Below are positions 57,359 through 64,000 of a stretch of DNA of 64,000 nucleotides, one piece after another (within the stretch, counting starts at the first letter, position 1; each line of letters opens with the position of its first letter). The stretch lies in contig LR632930.1 of NCBI GenBank assembly GCA_902167325.1, forward strand, positions 5,146,001 to 5,210,000, given 5' to 3'. The notes under the pieces were generated by a model that did not search any database, was not told the origin of the DNA, and saw nothing but the letters and a program-made list of their open reading frames with translations. The stretch is from Chitinophaga pinensis. Lineage in GTDB: Bacteria; Bacteroidota; Bacteroidia; Chitinophagales; Chitinophagaceae. The position numbers and the translations under genes were made by a program.

Positions 57359-58369
57359 ATGCACCGCTATCTGCTATACCTGTTACTGGCTGCCACCGGC
57401 TTTTCATTTGCCTGCAATACCCCGCACTGCTTTACAACCAGTGCGAAGAAGTTATACCGGAAAAAGCTGCTGAGCGATGATCTCGCTGTTATCGCACTCA
57501 ACGAATATCTGCTGGCATGCCCTACAGTGGCAGAAAGCATGCATACTCCTTCCACCACCACCGGATACAGCGCTCCCCTTCCCGAGCAGCTGCTGTTCGG
57601 CATCTTTTCGGTGAACAGGCAGTACGAACATTGTAAAGACCTGTTTCAGCAAAGCACCTTTCAGGCAGCCATCCGCCAACTGCCTTTCCCGGACCAGCAG
57701 GCGATAGACTGGTACCGGGAAAGGATAAAGTACCAGTTGTTGCTGCTGCCGCTGGAAGAGGCGGATTCATCGCCATATGACAGTCTGGACGAGGTGCAAA
57801 AGAAGATGATCAATGTATTCTATCATGTGAAAGACTGGCAGTTTAAGCCTGAAAAACGATCTTCAGGCAATTACATCCTGCATGGAGAGTACCTGCCGGA
57901 AAAGCGGACGATCATGTTGTATAAGACCGCCTGTAAAGCCGGCAACATCTACGAAGCCAACATTGAAAAGGCCGCACTCACCCACCGCTATTATTTTGTA
58001 GGGGCACACGAGCTGGGGCATGCGATGGATGACCTGCGCAATGCTCTTCACTTAGGCACGGAACAAAGCAGGGCGCAGTGTGAAATACAGGCTAATATTT
58101 ACGGACTGGTGATGACCAAAGCCGTAGCGCGGCTCTTTAACGCGCGGGTGCAGTATTATGCAAAAGCATCTGCAGCCATGCCTCCCGGCAGCCGCATGCC
58201 CTGCGACAGTGCCTTCCTTGCCGGCACTATACAACGCTGGAAAGATATTGAGCTGGTGCTGGAAAAGCCCCTGCACAAGCAGGTAACGATGCTGGGGCAT
58301 GGAAATCTGTCAGTAGCCGGGTTACAAAACGACAGCTGGGCTGCCTGGGGATGTATGGAAGCGGAGTAA
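57359..58369 (+). CDS. Exported zincin-like metallopeptidase
   Basis: 336 residues. A hydrophobic leader ends FSFAC (C19), possibly lipidated, though the lipobox is weak. The zinc site is AHELGH (H217-E218-x-x-H221) with a likely third ligand E242 in QCEIQANIYG, which places it with gluzincin-type enzymes. The N-terminal part (about 25-160) is unassigned and may be a substrate or regulatory domain. Last gene of the cluster with the papain-like peptidase and the exported beta-rich protein. Confidence 0.75.
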   Translation: MHRYLLYLLLAATGFSFACNTPHCFTTSAKKLYRKKLLSDDLAVIALNEYLLACPTVAESMHTPSTTTGYSAPLPEQLLFGIFSVNRQYEHCKDLFQQSTFQAAIRQLPFPDQQAIDWYRERIKYQLLLLPLEEADSSPYDSLDEVQKKMINVFYHVKDWQFKPEKRSSGNYILHGEYLPEKRTIMLYKTACKAGNIYEANIEKAALTHRYYFVGAHELGHAMDDLRNALHLGTEQSRAQCEIQANIYGLVMTKAVARLFNARVQYYAKASAAMPPGSRMPCDSAFLAGTIQRWKDIELVLEKPLHKQVTMLGHGNLSVAGLQNDSWAAWGCMEAE

Positions 58370-58378
58370 ACTGCGCCT

Positions 58379-58849
58379 CTACCCGCCCAGGATCATATCG
58401 TACCGATGCATGCCTTCGGCGTAGCCATTTTCCGTATACTTCACAACTTCAAAGCCGTATTTCTCGAAGAACGGGCGGGAATGCTGGGTGGTATCCAGCC
58501 TGATCTTGCAGGTGGGGCAATGCTCCCGGATATAATCTATGCGGTACAGGAGGAACTGTTTGCCAATTCCCTTTTTATGCAACCCGTTATCCACCATTCC
58601 CCAAACCATACCGGCCAGGTTGTTGTGCATTTCCATAAATACCCCGCCACAGGCTACCATCTCCCCGTTTTCTTCCACAACAAAATACGCCTCGGTACCT
58701 TCGGCTTTATAAGGCACCCCCTTCTGGTAATTCTCCAGCCAGCGGGAATAATCAGGCATTTCTTCCGGTAGGAAGAATTTGGGCATATTGCTTTTGAAGA
58801 GGGTCATACAGGCCTCGAAATCAGTGGATTGGTAAGGGCGGATGGTCAT
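58379..58849 (-). CDS. GNAT-family N-acetyltransferase
   Basis: 156 residues from the ATG at 58849 (MTIRPYQSTDFEACM). Motif A: GMVWGMVDNGLHKKGIGKQFLLYRIDYI (about 84-111), then IRLDTTQHSRPFFEKYGFEVVKY. The acceptor is unknown. It is convergent with the zincin gene, 9 bases from its stop. Confidence 0.86.
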   Translation of the reverse strand: MTIRPYQSTDFEACMTLFKSNMPKFFLPEEMPDYSRWLENYQKGVPYKAEGTEAYFVVEENGEMVACGGVFMEMHNNLAGMVWGMVDNGLHKKGIGKQFLLYRIDYIREHCPTCKIRLDTTQHSRPFFEKYGFEVVKYTENGYAEGMHRYDMILGG

Positions 58850-58985
58850 CTTACGGGGGATTTTACTTGTTTTCGGGTTATGAAAACGCAAATATCTTCA
58901 AAAAGGCACCCTGTACCAAATGCATCTGTCGACAAACGCCTGTTTTCCCGGCAGACAAAAAAAATTATCTTGGCATACGGCATTT

Positions 58986-58993
58986 TACATTTG
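58986..58993 (+). promoter_or_regulatory. -7 box of the SMR gene
   Basis: TACATTTG, a perfect TAnnTTTG, 18 bases before the ATG. Confidence 0.45.
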
Positions 58994-59011
58994 GGACTAT
59001 AAAAATTACAT

Positions 59012-59341
59012 ATGAAATATGTACTGTTGAGCATTGCGATAATATCGGAAGTGATAGCCACTTCGGCATTGAAGGCATCAGAAGGGTTTAGCCGGTTCTG
59101 GCCTTCCGCGATCGTAATTGCCGGGTACGGCATTGCCTTTTACTGCCTGAGCCTGACGTTGAAAACCATCCCGGTAGGGATCGCCTACGCCATATGGTCG
59201 GGCCTGGGGATCGTACTGGTATCTGCCGCAGGGGTGTTCCTGTACAAGCAAAAGCTGGATATGGGCGCTATCATAGGGATGCTCCTGATTATTGCGGGGG
59301 TTATAGTAGTGAACGTTTTTTCCAAGTCGGCCAGTCATTAG
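59012..59341 (+). CDS. SMR-family multidrug efflux pump
   Basis: 109 residues with four membrane helices. The essential glutamate lies in SEVIATSALKASEGF (E13), followed by IPVGIAYAIWSGLGIVLV, the GxW signature of EmrE/QacE-type pumps, and a C-terminal helix IIGMLLIIAGVIVVNVFS. It exports cationic compounds in exchange for protons as an antiparallel dimer. Single gene; the sequence after it is an 11-bp array. Confidence 0.92.
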   Translation: MKYVLLSIAIISEVIATSALKASEGFSRFWPSAIVIAGYGIAFYCLSLTLKTIPVGIAYAIWSGLGIVLVSAAGVFLYKQKLDMGAIIGMLLIIAGVIVVNVFSKSASH

Positions 59342-59356
59342 GGATTAGCCATCCCA

Positions 59357-59433
59357 AACAGTCACTTAATTGTCATGTGAGATACCTTTGAGATACCTTT
59401 AAGCCACCTTTGAGATACCTATAAGCCACCCTA
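59357..59433. repeat. Intergenic array of 7 degenerate 11-bp units
   Basis: Starting 15 bases after the SMR stop, 77 bases divide into seven 11-mers: AACAGTCACTT, AATTGTCATGT, GAGATACCTTT, GAGATACCTTT, AAGCCACCTTT, GAGATACCTAT, AAGCCACCCTA. Position 2 is A and position 7 is C in every unit. The first two units are weak and may be outside the array. Confidence 0.7.
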
Positions 59434-59529
59434 TAGAGGGGTATTATTAACGAGTAATTAACCTAACTATGGCAAGTATCTGACTTACTTTGGTAAGTAC
59501 ATTGTTAACTACCAAAATCTAATGTTCCC

Positions 59530-60312
59530 ATGGCAACACTTGCTTCTACTATTGAATTCAATGGCTCCATCGGAAATGTAACCGCCTATAAGCGGGAAGG
59601 CTCCGATAAAACCATCCTCCGGCTGAAAACCGGTCCTACCAAAGAAAAAATCCAAAATAGCCCCGGGTTCGTGCGTACACGGGAAAACAATACAGAGTGG
59701 GGCGCCTGTACTGCGTTGACTTCCGGTATCAGGCATGCATTATTTCCCGTCAAACACCTGGGCGAGCCTAACTTTACCGGCGCACTCAATAAGCTGGGTA
59801 AAAAATTACAGCAGCTGGATCTTGAAGGAGCGCGAGGGCAAAGGAGCGTTTACCTCTCACGTAACAGGCACATGTTGAAGGGCTTCAGCCTGAACATCAA
59901 CGCCCCTTTCGACGGGATCCTCCGCCACCCCGTTAATGTTCAGACAGACAGGGAACAGGCCTCCGCCATCGTTTCCATTCCGGCTTTAATACCGGATGTG
60001 AGTCTTTTCCTTCACCACGAAGGCGCCTTTTCCAGGTTTGTGGTTTCGCTGGGAGAAGTAAGCGATGTTGCGTTTAATAACATGGAATTCGGGCGTATCA
60101 AAGCAGACCGTGTTCAGATAATTCATACAGACTGGCTCCATACCGAAGCCCAGGCAGAAGCGATAGAAATACATATACAGCTGGAAAACAATATACCGGA
60201 GGAAGTATCACTGATTCTGTCTATCGGCGTGGAAGTAGGTATAAACGATAGGTTCGGGGATAAGGAACTGATTAAAAGGGCCGGTGCGGCAAAGGTTCTG
60301 GAGGTATTTTGA
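59530..60312 (+). CDS. DUF6266-like hypothetical protein
   Basis: 260 residues. The start (STIEFNGSIGNVTAYKREGSDKTILRLKTGPTKEKIQNSPGFVRTRENNTEWGACTALTSGIRHAL) recalls DUF6266-type Bacteroidota proteins, where a GxxGNV/YK motif is followed by a basic stretch and a helix rich in N and R. The C-terminal half is beta-rich. No signal peptide. Relatives are sometimes in phage-like or secretion contexts, but nothing of the kind is nearby. Function unknown. Confidence 0.7.
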   Translation: MATLASTIEFNGSIGNVTAYKREGSDKTILRLKTGPTKEKIQNSPGFVRTRENNTEWGACTALTSGIRHALFPVKHLGEPNFTGALNKLGKKLQQLDLEGARGQRSVYLSRNRHMLKGFSLNINAPFDGILRHPVNVQTDREQASAIVSIPALIPDVSLFLHHEGAFSRFVVSLGEVSDVAFNNMEFGRIKADRVQIIHTDWLHTEAQAEAIEIHIQLENNIPEEVSLILSIGVEVGINDRFGDKELIKRAGAAKVLEVF

Positions 60313-60341
60313 TGTAAAACATATGGCGCAAATCCCCGGCA

Positions 60342-61331
60342 TCAATCTATAGCGGCAGCCTCTTTATTGTATTTATTCTTGTACTCCAGGGGAGACAAGC
60401 CGGTGATTCTCTTAAACACCTCTCTGAATGCTTTTACATCTGCATACCCCACTTCATACATCACCTCATTCACCGTTTTGCGGGTGCTTTCCAATGCCTT
60501 TTTTGCAGACTCTATTTTCACCCTTTGTGCATACTCAACAGGCGTGTTGCCCGTTGCTTTAATAAATCTCCTGTCAAAGTTCCTCCGGCCTACGGCAAAC
60601 CTGGAAGAAAGGCCTTCTACAGAGATCTTTTCGTCTATATTCTTCTCAATATAAGCCTGCGCCTGTTGCACCATCTCATCATCATGCAGTTTTTGCCCGG
60701 TGAACATCGCAAATGCCGACTGGCTGTTCCGGTCCAGCTCTATCTGGAATATCTTGGAACAAAAGATGGCCGTTTGCCTGTCATAATATTTCTCGACTAA
60801 ATAGATGACCAGGTTCAAAAATGAATAAGCACCGCCATTCGTATAAATACCCTTTTCATCCGTGATCAGCTTATCCGAATGCAGGTGAACTTTAGGGTAC
60901 ATATCCCTGAACCTGTCCTCGAACGACCAATGCGTGGAACAGCTCCTGCCATCCATAATGCCTGTAGCCGCCAGGATAAATGCCCCTGAGCACATGCTGG
61001 CTATTTCTGCACCGGCTTTATATTGGCTGCTTATCCAGTCAAACATCACCTCCCGGTCGGGAGTACGCTCCCCAGGCATGGCGGATGGTATAATGATGAG
61101 ATCGGTTTTGGCGATGTCTTTTATGTAAGTATCAGGTGTTAAGGTCACAAAGTGATTGATGTATTCTTTTTGGGGAGCTGTGCAGGCAATTTCAAGCTTG
61201 TACATTTCCTTATTGCCCTGTTTCACCCAATAAGCTGCCGCCCTTGTGAAGATTTCTACGGTGCCAACTATACAAGCTATAGTACTGAGGTTGCATTGCC
61301 CTTCAGGATATAAGAGTGTGATATGTTTCAT
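60342..61331 (-). CDS. GlxA-type AraC-family regulator
   Basis: 329 residues. The N-terminal DJ-1/PfpI domain (about 1-185) has IIIPSAMPGERTPDREVMFDWI, ASMCSGAFILAATGIMDGRSCSTHWSF (cysteine near the nucleophile position) and the C-terminal AraC helix-turn-helix has RFAVGRRNFDRRFIKATGNTPVEYAQRVKIESAKKALESTRKTVNEVMYEVGYADVKAFREVFKRITGLSPLEYK. It is divergent from the DinB/SRPBCC/SRPBCC unit and probably controls it. Confidence 0.9.
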   Translation of the reverse strand: MKHITLLYPEGQCNLSTIACIVGTVEIFTRAAAYWVKQGNKEMYKLEIACTAPQKEYINHFVTLTPDTYIKDIAKTDLIIIPSAMPGERTPDREVMFDWISSQYKAGAEIASMCSGAFILAATGIMDGRSCSTHWSFEDRFRDMYPKVHLHSDKLITDEKGIYTNGGAYSFLNLVIYLVEKYYDRQTAIFCSKIFQIELDRNSQSAFAMFTGQKLHDDEMVQQAQAYIEKNIDEKISVEGLSSRFAVGRRNFDRRFIKATGNTPVEYAQRVKIESAKKALESTRKTVNEVMYEVGYADVKAFREVFKRITGLSPLEYKNKYNKEAAAID

Positions 61332-61425
61332 CCGGAATGCTTTTTACGAAGTTACGGTTATAAGCTGTCCAAATCAACCCCATAGAATGTCTATTTCACC
61401 ACCCTCCTCCTTTATTTTTAGACAA

Positions 61426-61433
61426 TACCTTTG
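61426..61433 (+). promoter_or_regulatory. -7 box of the DinB/SRPBCC unit
   Basis: TACCTTTG, 70 bases before the DinB ATG, with no clear -33 element. Confidence 0.4.
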
Positions 61434-61503
61434 AAAGGTACATTACCGCAGTAAACAGTACCCTCACTATAAACCTCATCATCAAAACTTTAATCATTCA
61501 AAC

Positions 61504-62007
61504 ATGACAACGCTTCATATTACCCAACAAAAGCAACAGGTATTCACCAAAATGGTGCTAGACACCTGGGCGTCAAAGCTCAACCAGTTTGATAAACTAT
61601 TATCAGAGCTGTCTGATGAACAGCTGCTGAAGGAAGTAGCTCCCGGCAGAAACAGGGGGATTTATCTGCTGGGGCATCTTACTGCATTAGCCGATTCTAT
61701 ATTTCCATTACTGGGTTATGAGAAGCTCGCCCCTCAACTGTTTCAGCCATTCGTTCACCTGCCCGATCAGAAAAACGGCGATCTGCCTGCAATAAGTGAA
61801 CTGCGGCAGGAATGGACAAAAGTAAAAACAGTACTGGCAGAAAAAATGGCGGCTATCCCTGCAGACGAATGGTTTCAAAAACACACTTCCATATCAGCAG
61901 AAGATTTTGAGAAAGAACCACACCGCAATAAACTCAATGTGGTATTAAGCAGAGTGGGCCATGTAGATTATCACTTAGGACAATTACAATTTTTAAAAAC
62001 TAAATAA
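61504..62007 (+). CDS. DinB-family protein
   Basis: 167 residues. Predicted four-helix bundle with metal-ligand histidines: LGHLTALADSIFPLL (H near 59) and a C-terminal GHVDYHLGQLQFLK (two histidines). The NRGIYLLGHL start of the second helix matches DinB_2-type proteins. It is the first gene of a plus-strand unit divergent from the GlxA-type regulator, followed after 5 bases by an SRPBCC gene. Confidence 0.85.
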   Translation: MTTLHITQQKQQVFTKMVLDTWASKLNQFDKLLSELSDEQLLKEVAPGRNRGIYLLGHLTALADSIFPLLGYEKLAPQLFQPFVHLPDQKNGDLPAISELRQEWTKVKTVLAEKMAAIPADEWFQKHTSISAEDFEKEPHRNKLNVVLSRVGHVDYHLGQLQFLKTK

Positions 62008-62012
62008 TTCTT

Positions 62013-62456
62013 ATGAGAAACCAGGATTTTACAACTACCATCCAGGTAGCACAAACACCCGCTGAGGTCTATCATACCATACTAAACGTCAGAGCATGGT
62101 GGTCTGGCCTCTTTGACGAATCATTTGAAGGTACATCAGAAAAAATGGGGGATGAATTCAGCTTTCTTGCAGGAGGAGGTGTGCATCATACCAGGCAAAA
62201 ACTGGTAGAGCTGGTGCCAGATAAGAAAGTGGTGTGGCAGGTGACAGACGCCAATCTCAGCTTTGTAGATAAAACTGATGAGTGGAACAACACCAGGATC
62301 AGTTTTGACATCTCCGAAGAGGCCGGTAAAACAAAGATCGTCTTCAGGCATATAGGCCTTGTTCCTGAATTTGAATGCTATGACTCATGCGCTCCCGCCT
62401 GGACGCAATACATTCAGGAGCAGCTCCCGGCTGCCTTAAAAAAAGCAACCTCATGA
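62013..62456 (+). CDS. SRPBCC (START-like) domain protein
   Basis: 147 residues with a helix-grip fold typical of AHSA1/START-like proteins: FTTTIQVAQTPAEVYHTILNVRAWWSGLF, then VWQVTDANLSFVDKTDEWNNTRISFDIS and WTQYIQEQLPAALKKA. Such proteins bind hydrophobic ligands or act as co-factors of chaperones; the role here is unknown. It is a clear paralogue of the next gene, with which it overlaps by 4 bases. Confidence 0.86.
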   Translation: MRNQDFTTTIQVAQTPAEVYHTILNVRAWWSGLFDESFEGTSEKMGDEFSFLAGGGVHHTRQKLVELVPDKKVVWQVTDANLSFVDKTDEWNNTRISFDISEEAGKTKIVFRHIGLVPEFECYDSCAPAWTQYIQEQLPAALKKATS

Positions 62457-63076
62457 AAAATATAATAAGGGCTGTTGCAACATTAGTAACGGTCATGCTG
62501 TTTATCCAAGTAAATGCTTCCTGCATAATTAATACAACAGGCAGGCAACATCCATTAACACCATCCAAAACCGGAAGTACTATGACAACAACTGATTTCA
62601 CTACATCCTTTTTAGTAGATCAATCTCCTGAAGCAGTGTTCAAAGCAGCCGGCAACGTACGGGGCTGGTGGTCTGAAAGCGTTGAGGGTAATACTGATCA
62701 GCTGAATGAAGAATTCCTTTATTACTATAAAGATGTTCATATCAGCAAAATGAAGATCGTGGAATATGTGCCCAACAAAAGGATAGTTTGGCAGGTGTTA
62801 GACAACCATTTTAATTTCACCAGTGACAAAACCGAATGGAAAGGAAACAGGATTATCTTCGACATTTCTGCGAAAGACGGTAAAACTCAACTTCGATTTA
62901 CACACGAAGGATTAGTACCGGCCTATGAATGTTATGATGTTTGCCATGATGCATGGACCAGCTACATTCAGGGGAGTTTAAAAGATCTGATTACCACAGG
63001 AAAAGGAAAGCCAAATGCTAAAGAAGGCGGACTTAACGCAGAGCTGATTGAAAAATGGAAGCTTCCTAAGAAATAA
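62453..63076 (+). CDS. SRPBCC domain protein with signal-like N terminus
   Basis: 207 residues from the ATG at 62453, which overlaps the previous stop as ATGA. Residues 1-24 (MKNIIRAVATLVTVMLFIQVNA) look like a signal peptide or anchor and are followed by a 20-residue linker; the SRPBCC domain begins at residue 44 (TTTDFTTSFLVDQSPEAVFKAAGNVRGWW). An internal ATG at 62582 would give a cytosolic protein like its neighbour. The two paralogues share the VWQV and WNNxRxxFDIS/WKGNRIIFDIS patterns. Confidence 0.75.
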   Translation: MKNIIRAVATLVTVMLFIQVNASCIINTTGRQHPLTPSKTGSTMTTTDFTTSFLVDQSPEAVFKAAGNVRGWWSESVEGNTDQLNEEFLYYYKDVHISKMKIVEYVPNKRIVWQVLDNHFNFTSDKTEWKGNRIIFDISAKDGKTQLRFTHEGLVPAYECYDVCHDAWTSYIQGSLKDLITTGKGKPNAKEGGLNAELIEKWKLPKK

Positions 63077-63116
63077 ATATAGCAAAAGAGGCCATGACAT
63101 AAAACATCCTCTATTT

Positions 63117-63147
63117 AAAAGAAGCACTGAGTTCAGTGCTTCTTTTT
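63117..63147 (+). terminator. Terminator of the DinB/SRPBCC unit
   Basis: GAAGCACTGA (63121-63130) pairs perfectly with TCAGTGCTTC (63133-63142), followed by five T. Confidence 0.85.
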
Positions 63148-63200
63148 GTTTCCGGTCTTCTTATAATCTCATATTGATCTATTTTCTTTCATTCATAGAT

Positions 63201-63632
63201 TTACATCTCCATACGAGGCCACTTCCATGCATAAAGGATAATCAGGCAAAGAAGAAAGACTTCTACAACAGCACCAAACACCATGTGCATCCAGGCCTCT
63301 CCTGCCAAATTAAACAACGTAAAGGGAATATACACCACGGCAACAATGATATTTACCCATCGATTTACTTTAGCCGGCAGGGCCACAGAAAGGAAAATCA
63401 TTAATGCCGGGATCGTCACAGCAGCTAATACTACCAAAAGAAATGTTTGCGTAATTTCAAAAACAAACACCTTGTCTGCTAACAGATCTTCCAGTGCACC
63501 CGGCATAAACAGGTGGAAATAATCTACATAGATGTAGAGAAACATAAAACTCGCCCACAGCGCTGCAAGCTTCAGTTTCAAACTGACTTTGATGTCTTTC
63601 AGTTCATATTGTGGTGTTTCTTGTGTATTCAT
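63201..63632 (-). CDS. DUF6326-like membrane protein
   Basis: 143 residues with four membrane helices (about 22-42, 58-80, 85-110, 115-137). LKLKLAALWASFMFLYIYVDYFHLFMPGALEDLLA and WMHMVFGAVVEVFLLCLIILYAWKWPR fit the DUF6326 family from memory. Function unknown. It lies 10 bases after the partial outer-membrane gene on the same strand. Confidence 0.8.
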   Translation of the reverse strand: MNTQETPQYELKDIKVSLKLKLAALWASFMFLYIYVDYFHLFMPGALEDLLADKVFVFEITQTFLLVVLAAVTIPALMIFLSVALPAKVNRWVNIIVAVVYIPFTLFNLAGEAWMHMVFGAVVEVFLLCLIILYAWKWPRMEM

Positions 63633-63642
63633 AAATTATCAA

Positions 63643-64000
63643 CTAAAAATTAAACCCAAAATGAAGCCCGGGTTCAAAACCAAAGTATGCAGGCCATTTA
63701 CTTTCCTTTTCTTCAAAAGATTGTGGTGTATTAGTTTTTACAGGCCAATGAGTCAAACCTATAGAGGGTTCTATAAAGAAACGGTTTCTTAATAGTTTAA
63801 CCTGGTAGCCCAGGCGGTAGGTCATAAACAGTGTGAATCCCTTTGTAATCTTTTTATTACCCTCATCATAATATCTTTGAAAAGCATTCATTGCATGAAT
63901 GCCTGTGTATAATCCTTTCCACCAAAAACGATTGTATGCTAATCCAATTACATGCTGGCGCACATGCCCGGGATAGTTTTCTCCCGGTGCATCAAATGAT
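63643..64000 (-). CDS. Outer-membrane beta-barrel protein, C-terminal part
   Basis: The minus-strand frame is open to the window edge; the visible 119 residues read SFDAPGENYPGHVRQHVIGLAYNRFWWKGLYTGIHAMNAFQRYYDEGNKK and on to FIEPSIGLTHWPVKT and EPGLHFGFNF, a terminal strand ending in F. This matches a small uncharacterised Bacteroidota outer-membrane family. The start lies outside the window. Confidence 0.75.
   Translation of the reverse strand, partial: SFDAPGENYPGHVRQHVIGLAYNRFWWKGLYTGIHAMNAFQRYYDEGNKKITKGFTLFMTYRLGYQVKLLRNRFFIEPSIGLTHWPVKTNTPQSFEEKESKWPAYFGFEPGLHFGFNF

Overview
The window looks like chromosome from a Bacteroidota member of the Chitinophaga type. The evidence is a SusC/SusD pair, a second TonB-dependent-type barrel with an ECF sigma factor, an ISAon1-like transposase, GSCFA, DUF6232-like and DUF6326-like proteins, and the Bacteroidota promoter word TAnnTTTG (with TTTG about 19 bases upstream) in front of many genes. 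Shine-Dalgarno sequences are rare. Species-level placement is inference.

Layout. 1-660: the right part of an ISAon1-like insertion sequence next to tRNA-Lys(TTT). 761-5469: a penicillin-acylase-family hydrolase with a small unknown partner, bioF, and divergent miaE. 5546-10916: susD, susC and a DeoR-type regulator on the minus strand. 11097-11305: an intergenic array with an 11-bp period, followed by a patatin-barrel protein. 13831-25879: an MHS-family transporter, a coiled-coil protein, a nudix/rlmB/HMG-CoA-lyase/GSCFA run, an EamA/GNAT-DinB/GNAT run, a PLP decarboxylase, ogt with a DinB protein, and a MocR-type regulator. 25945-32701: a complete six-gene drug-efflux-type ABC exporter (TolC, HlyD-like adaptor, two ATPases, two permeases) under a TetR regulator whose palindromic operator can be seen in front of both transcription units. 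32767-32953: a second 11-bp-period array. 33152-36392: thioesterase, SDR with an ArsR regulator, and cardiolipin synthase. 36517-41392: a barrel protein, an ECF sigma factor, a probable anti-sigma and two Spy/CnrX-like periplasmic proteins. 41513-48859: S9 peptidase, HxlR with a quinone oxidoreductase, and a NarL-type two-component system with two unknown membrane proteins. 48930-58849: phosphocholine phospholipase C, a DUF6232-like membrane protein, FKBP, a ZU5-like lipoprotein, AlkD, and a three-gene secreted cluster with a papain-like enzyme and a zincin. 59012-64000: an SMR pump, a third 11-bp array, a DUF6266-like protein, a GlxA-type regulator divergent from a DinB/SRPBCC/SRPBCC operon, and a partial outer-membrane protein cut by the window edge.

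Most striking observations. (1) Three intergenic arrays differ in sequence but all keep a strict 11-bp period (19, 17 and 7 units). (2) Exact TAnnTTTG boxes end 3-5 bases before the ATG of five genes, with near matches in three more, which suggests leaderless transcripts. (3) The 55.8-58.4 kb protease cluster and the DUF6232-like protein at 51.6 kb have no assignable function and are the best candidates for undescribed systems.
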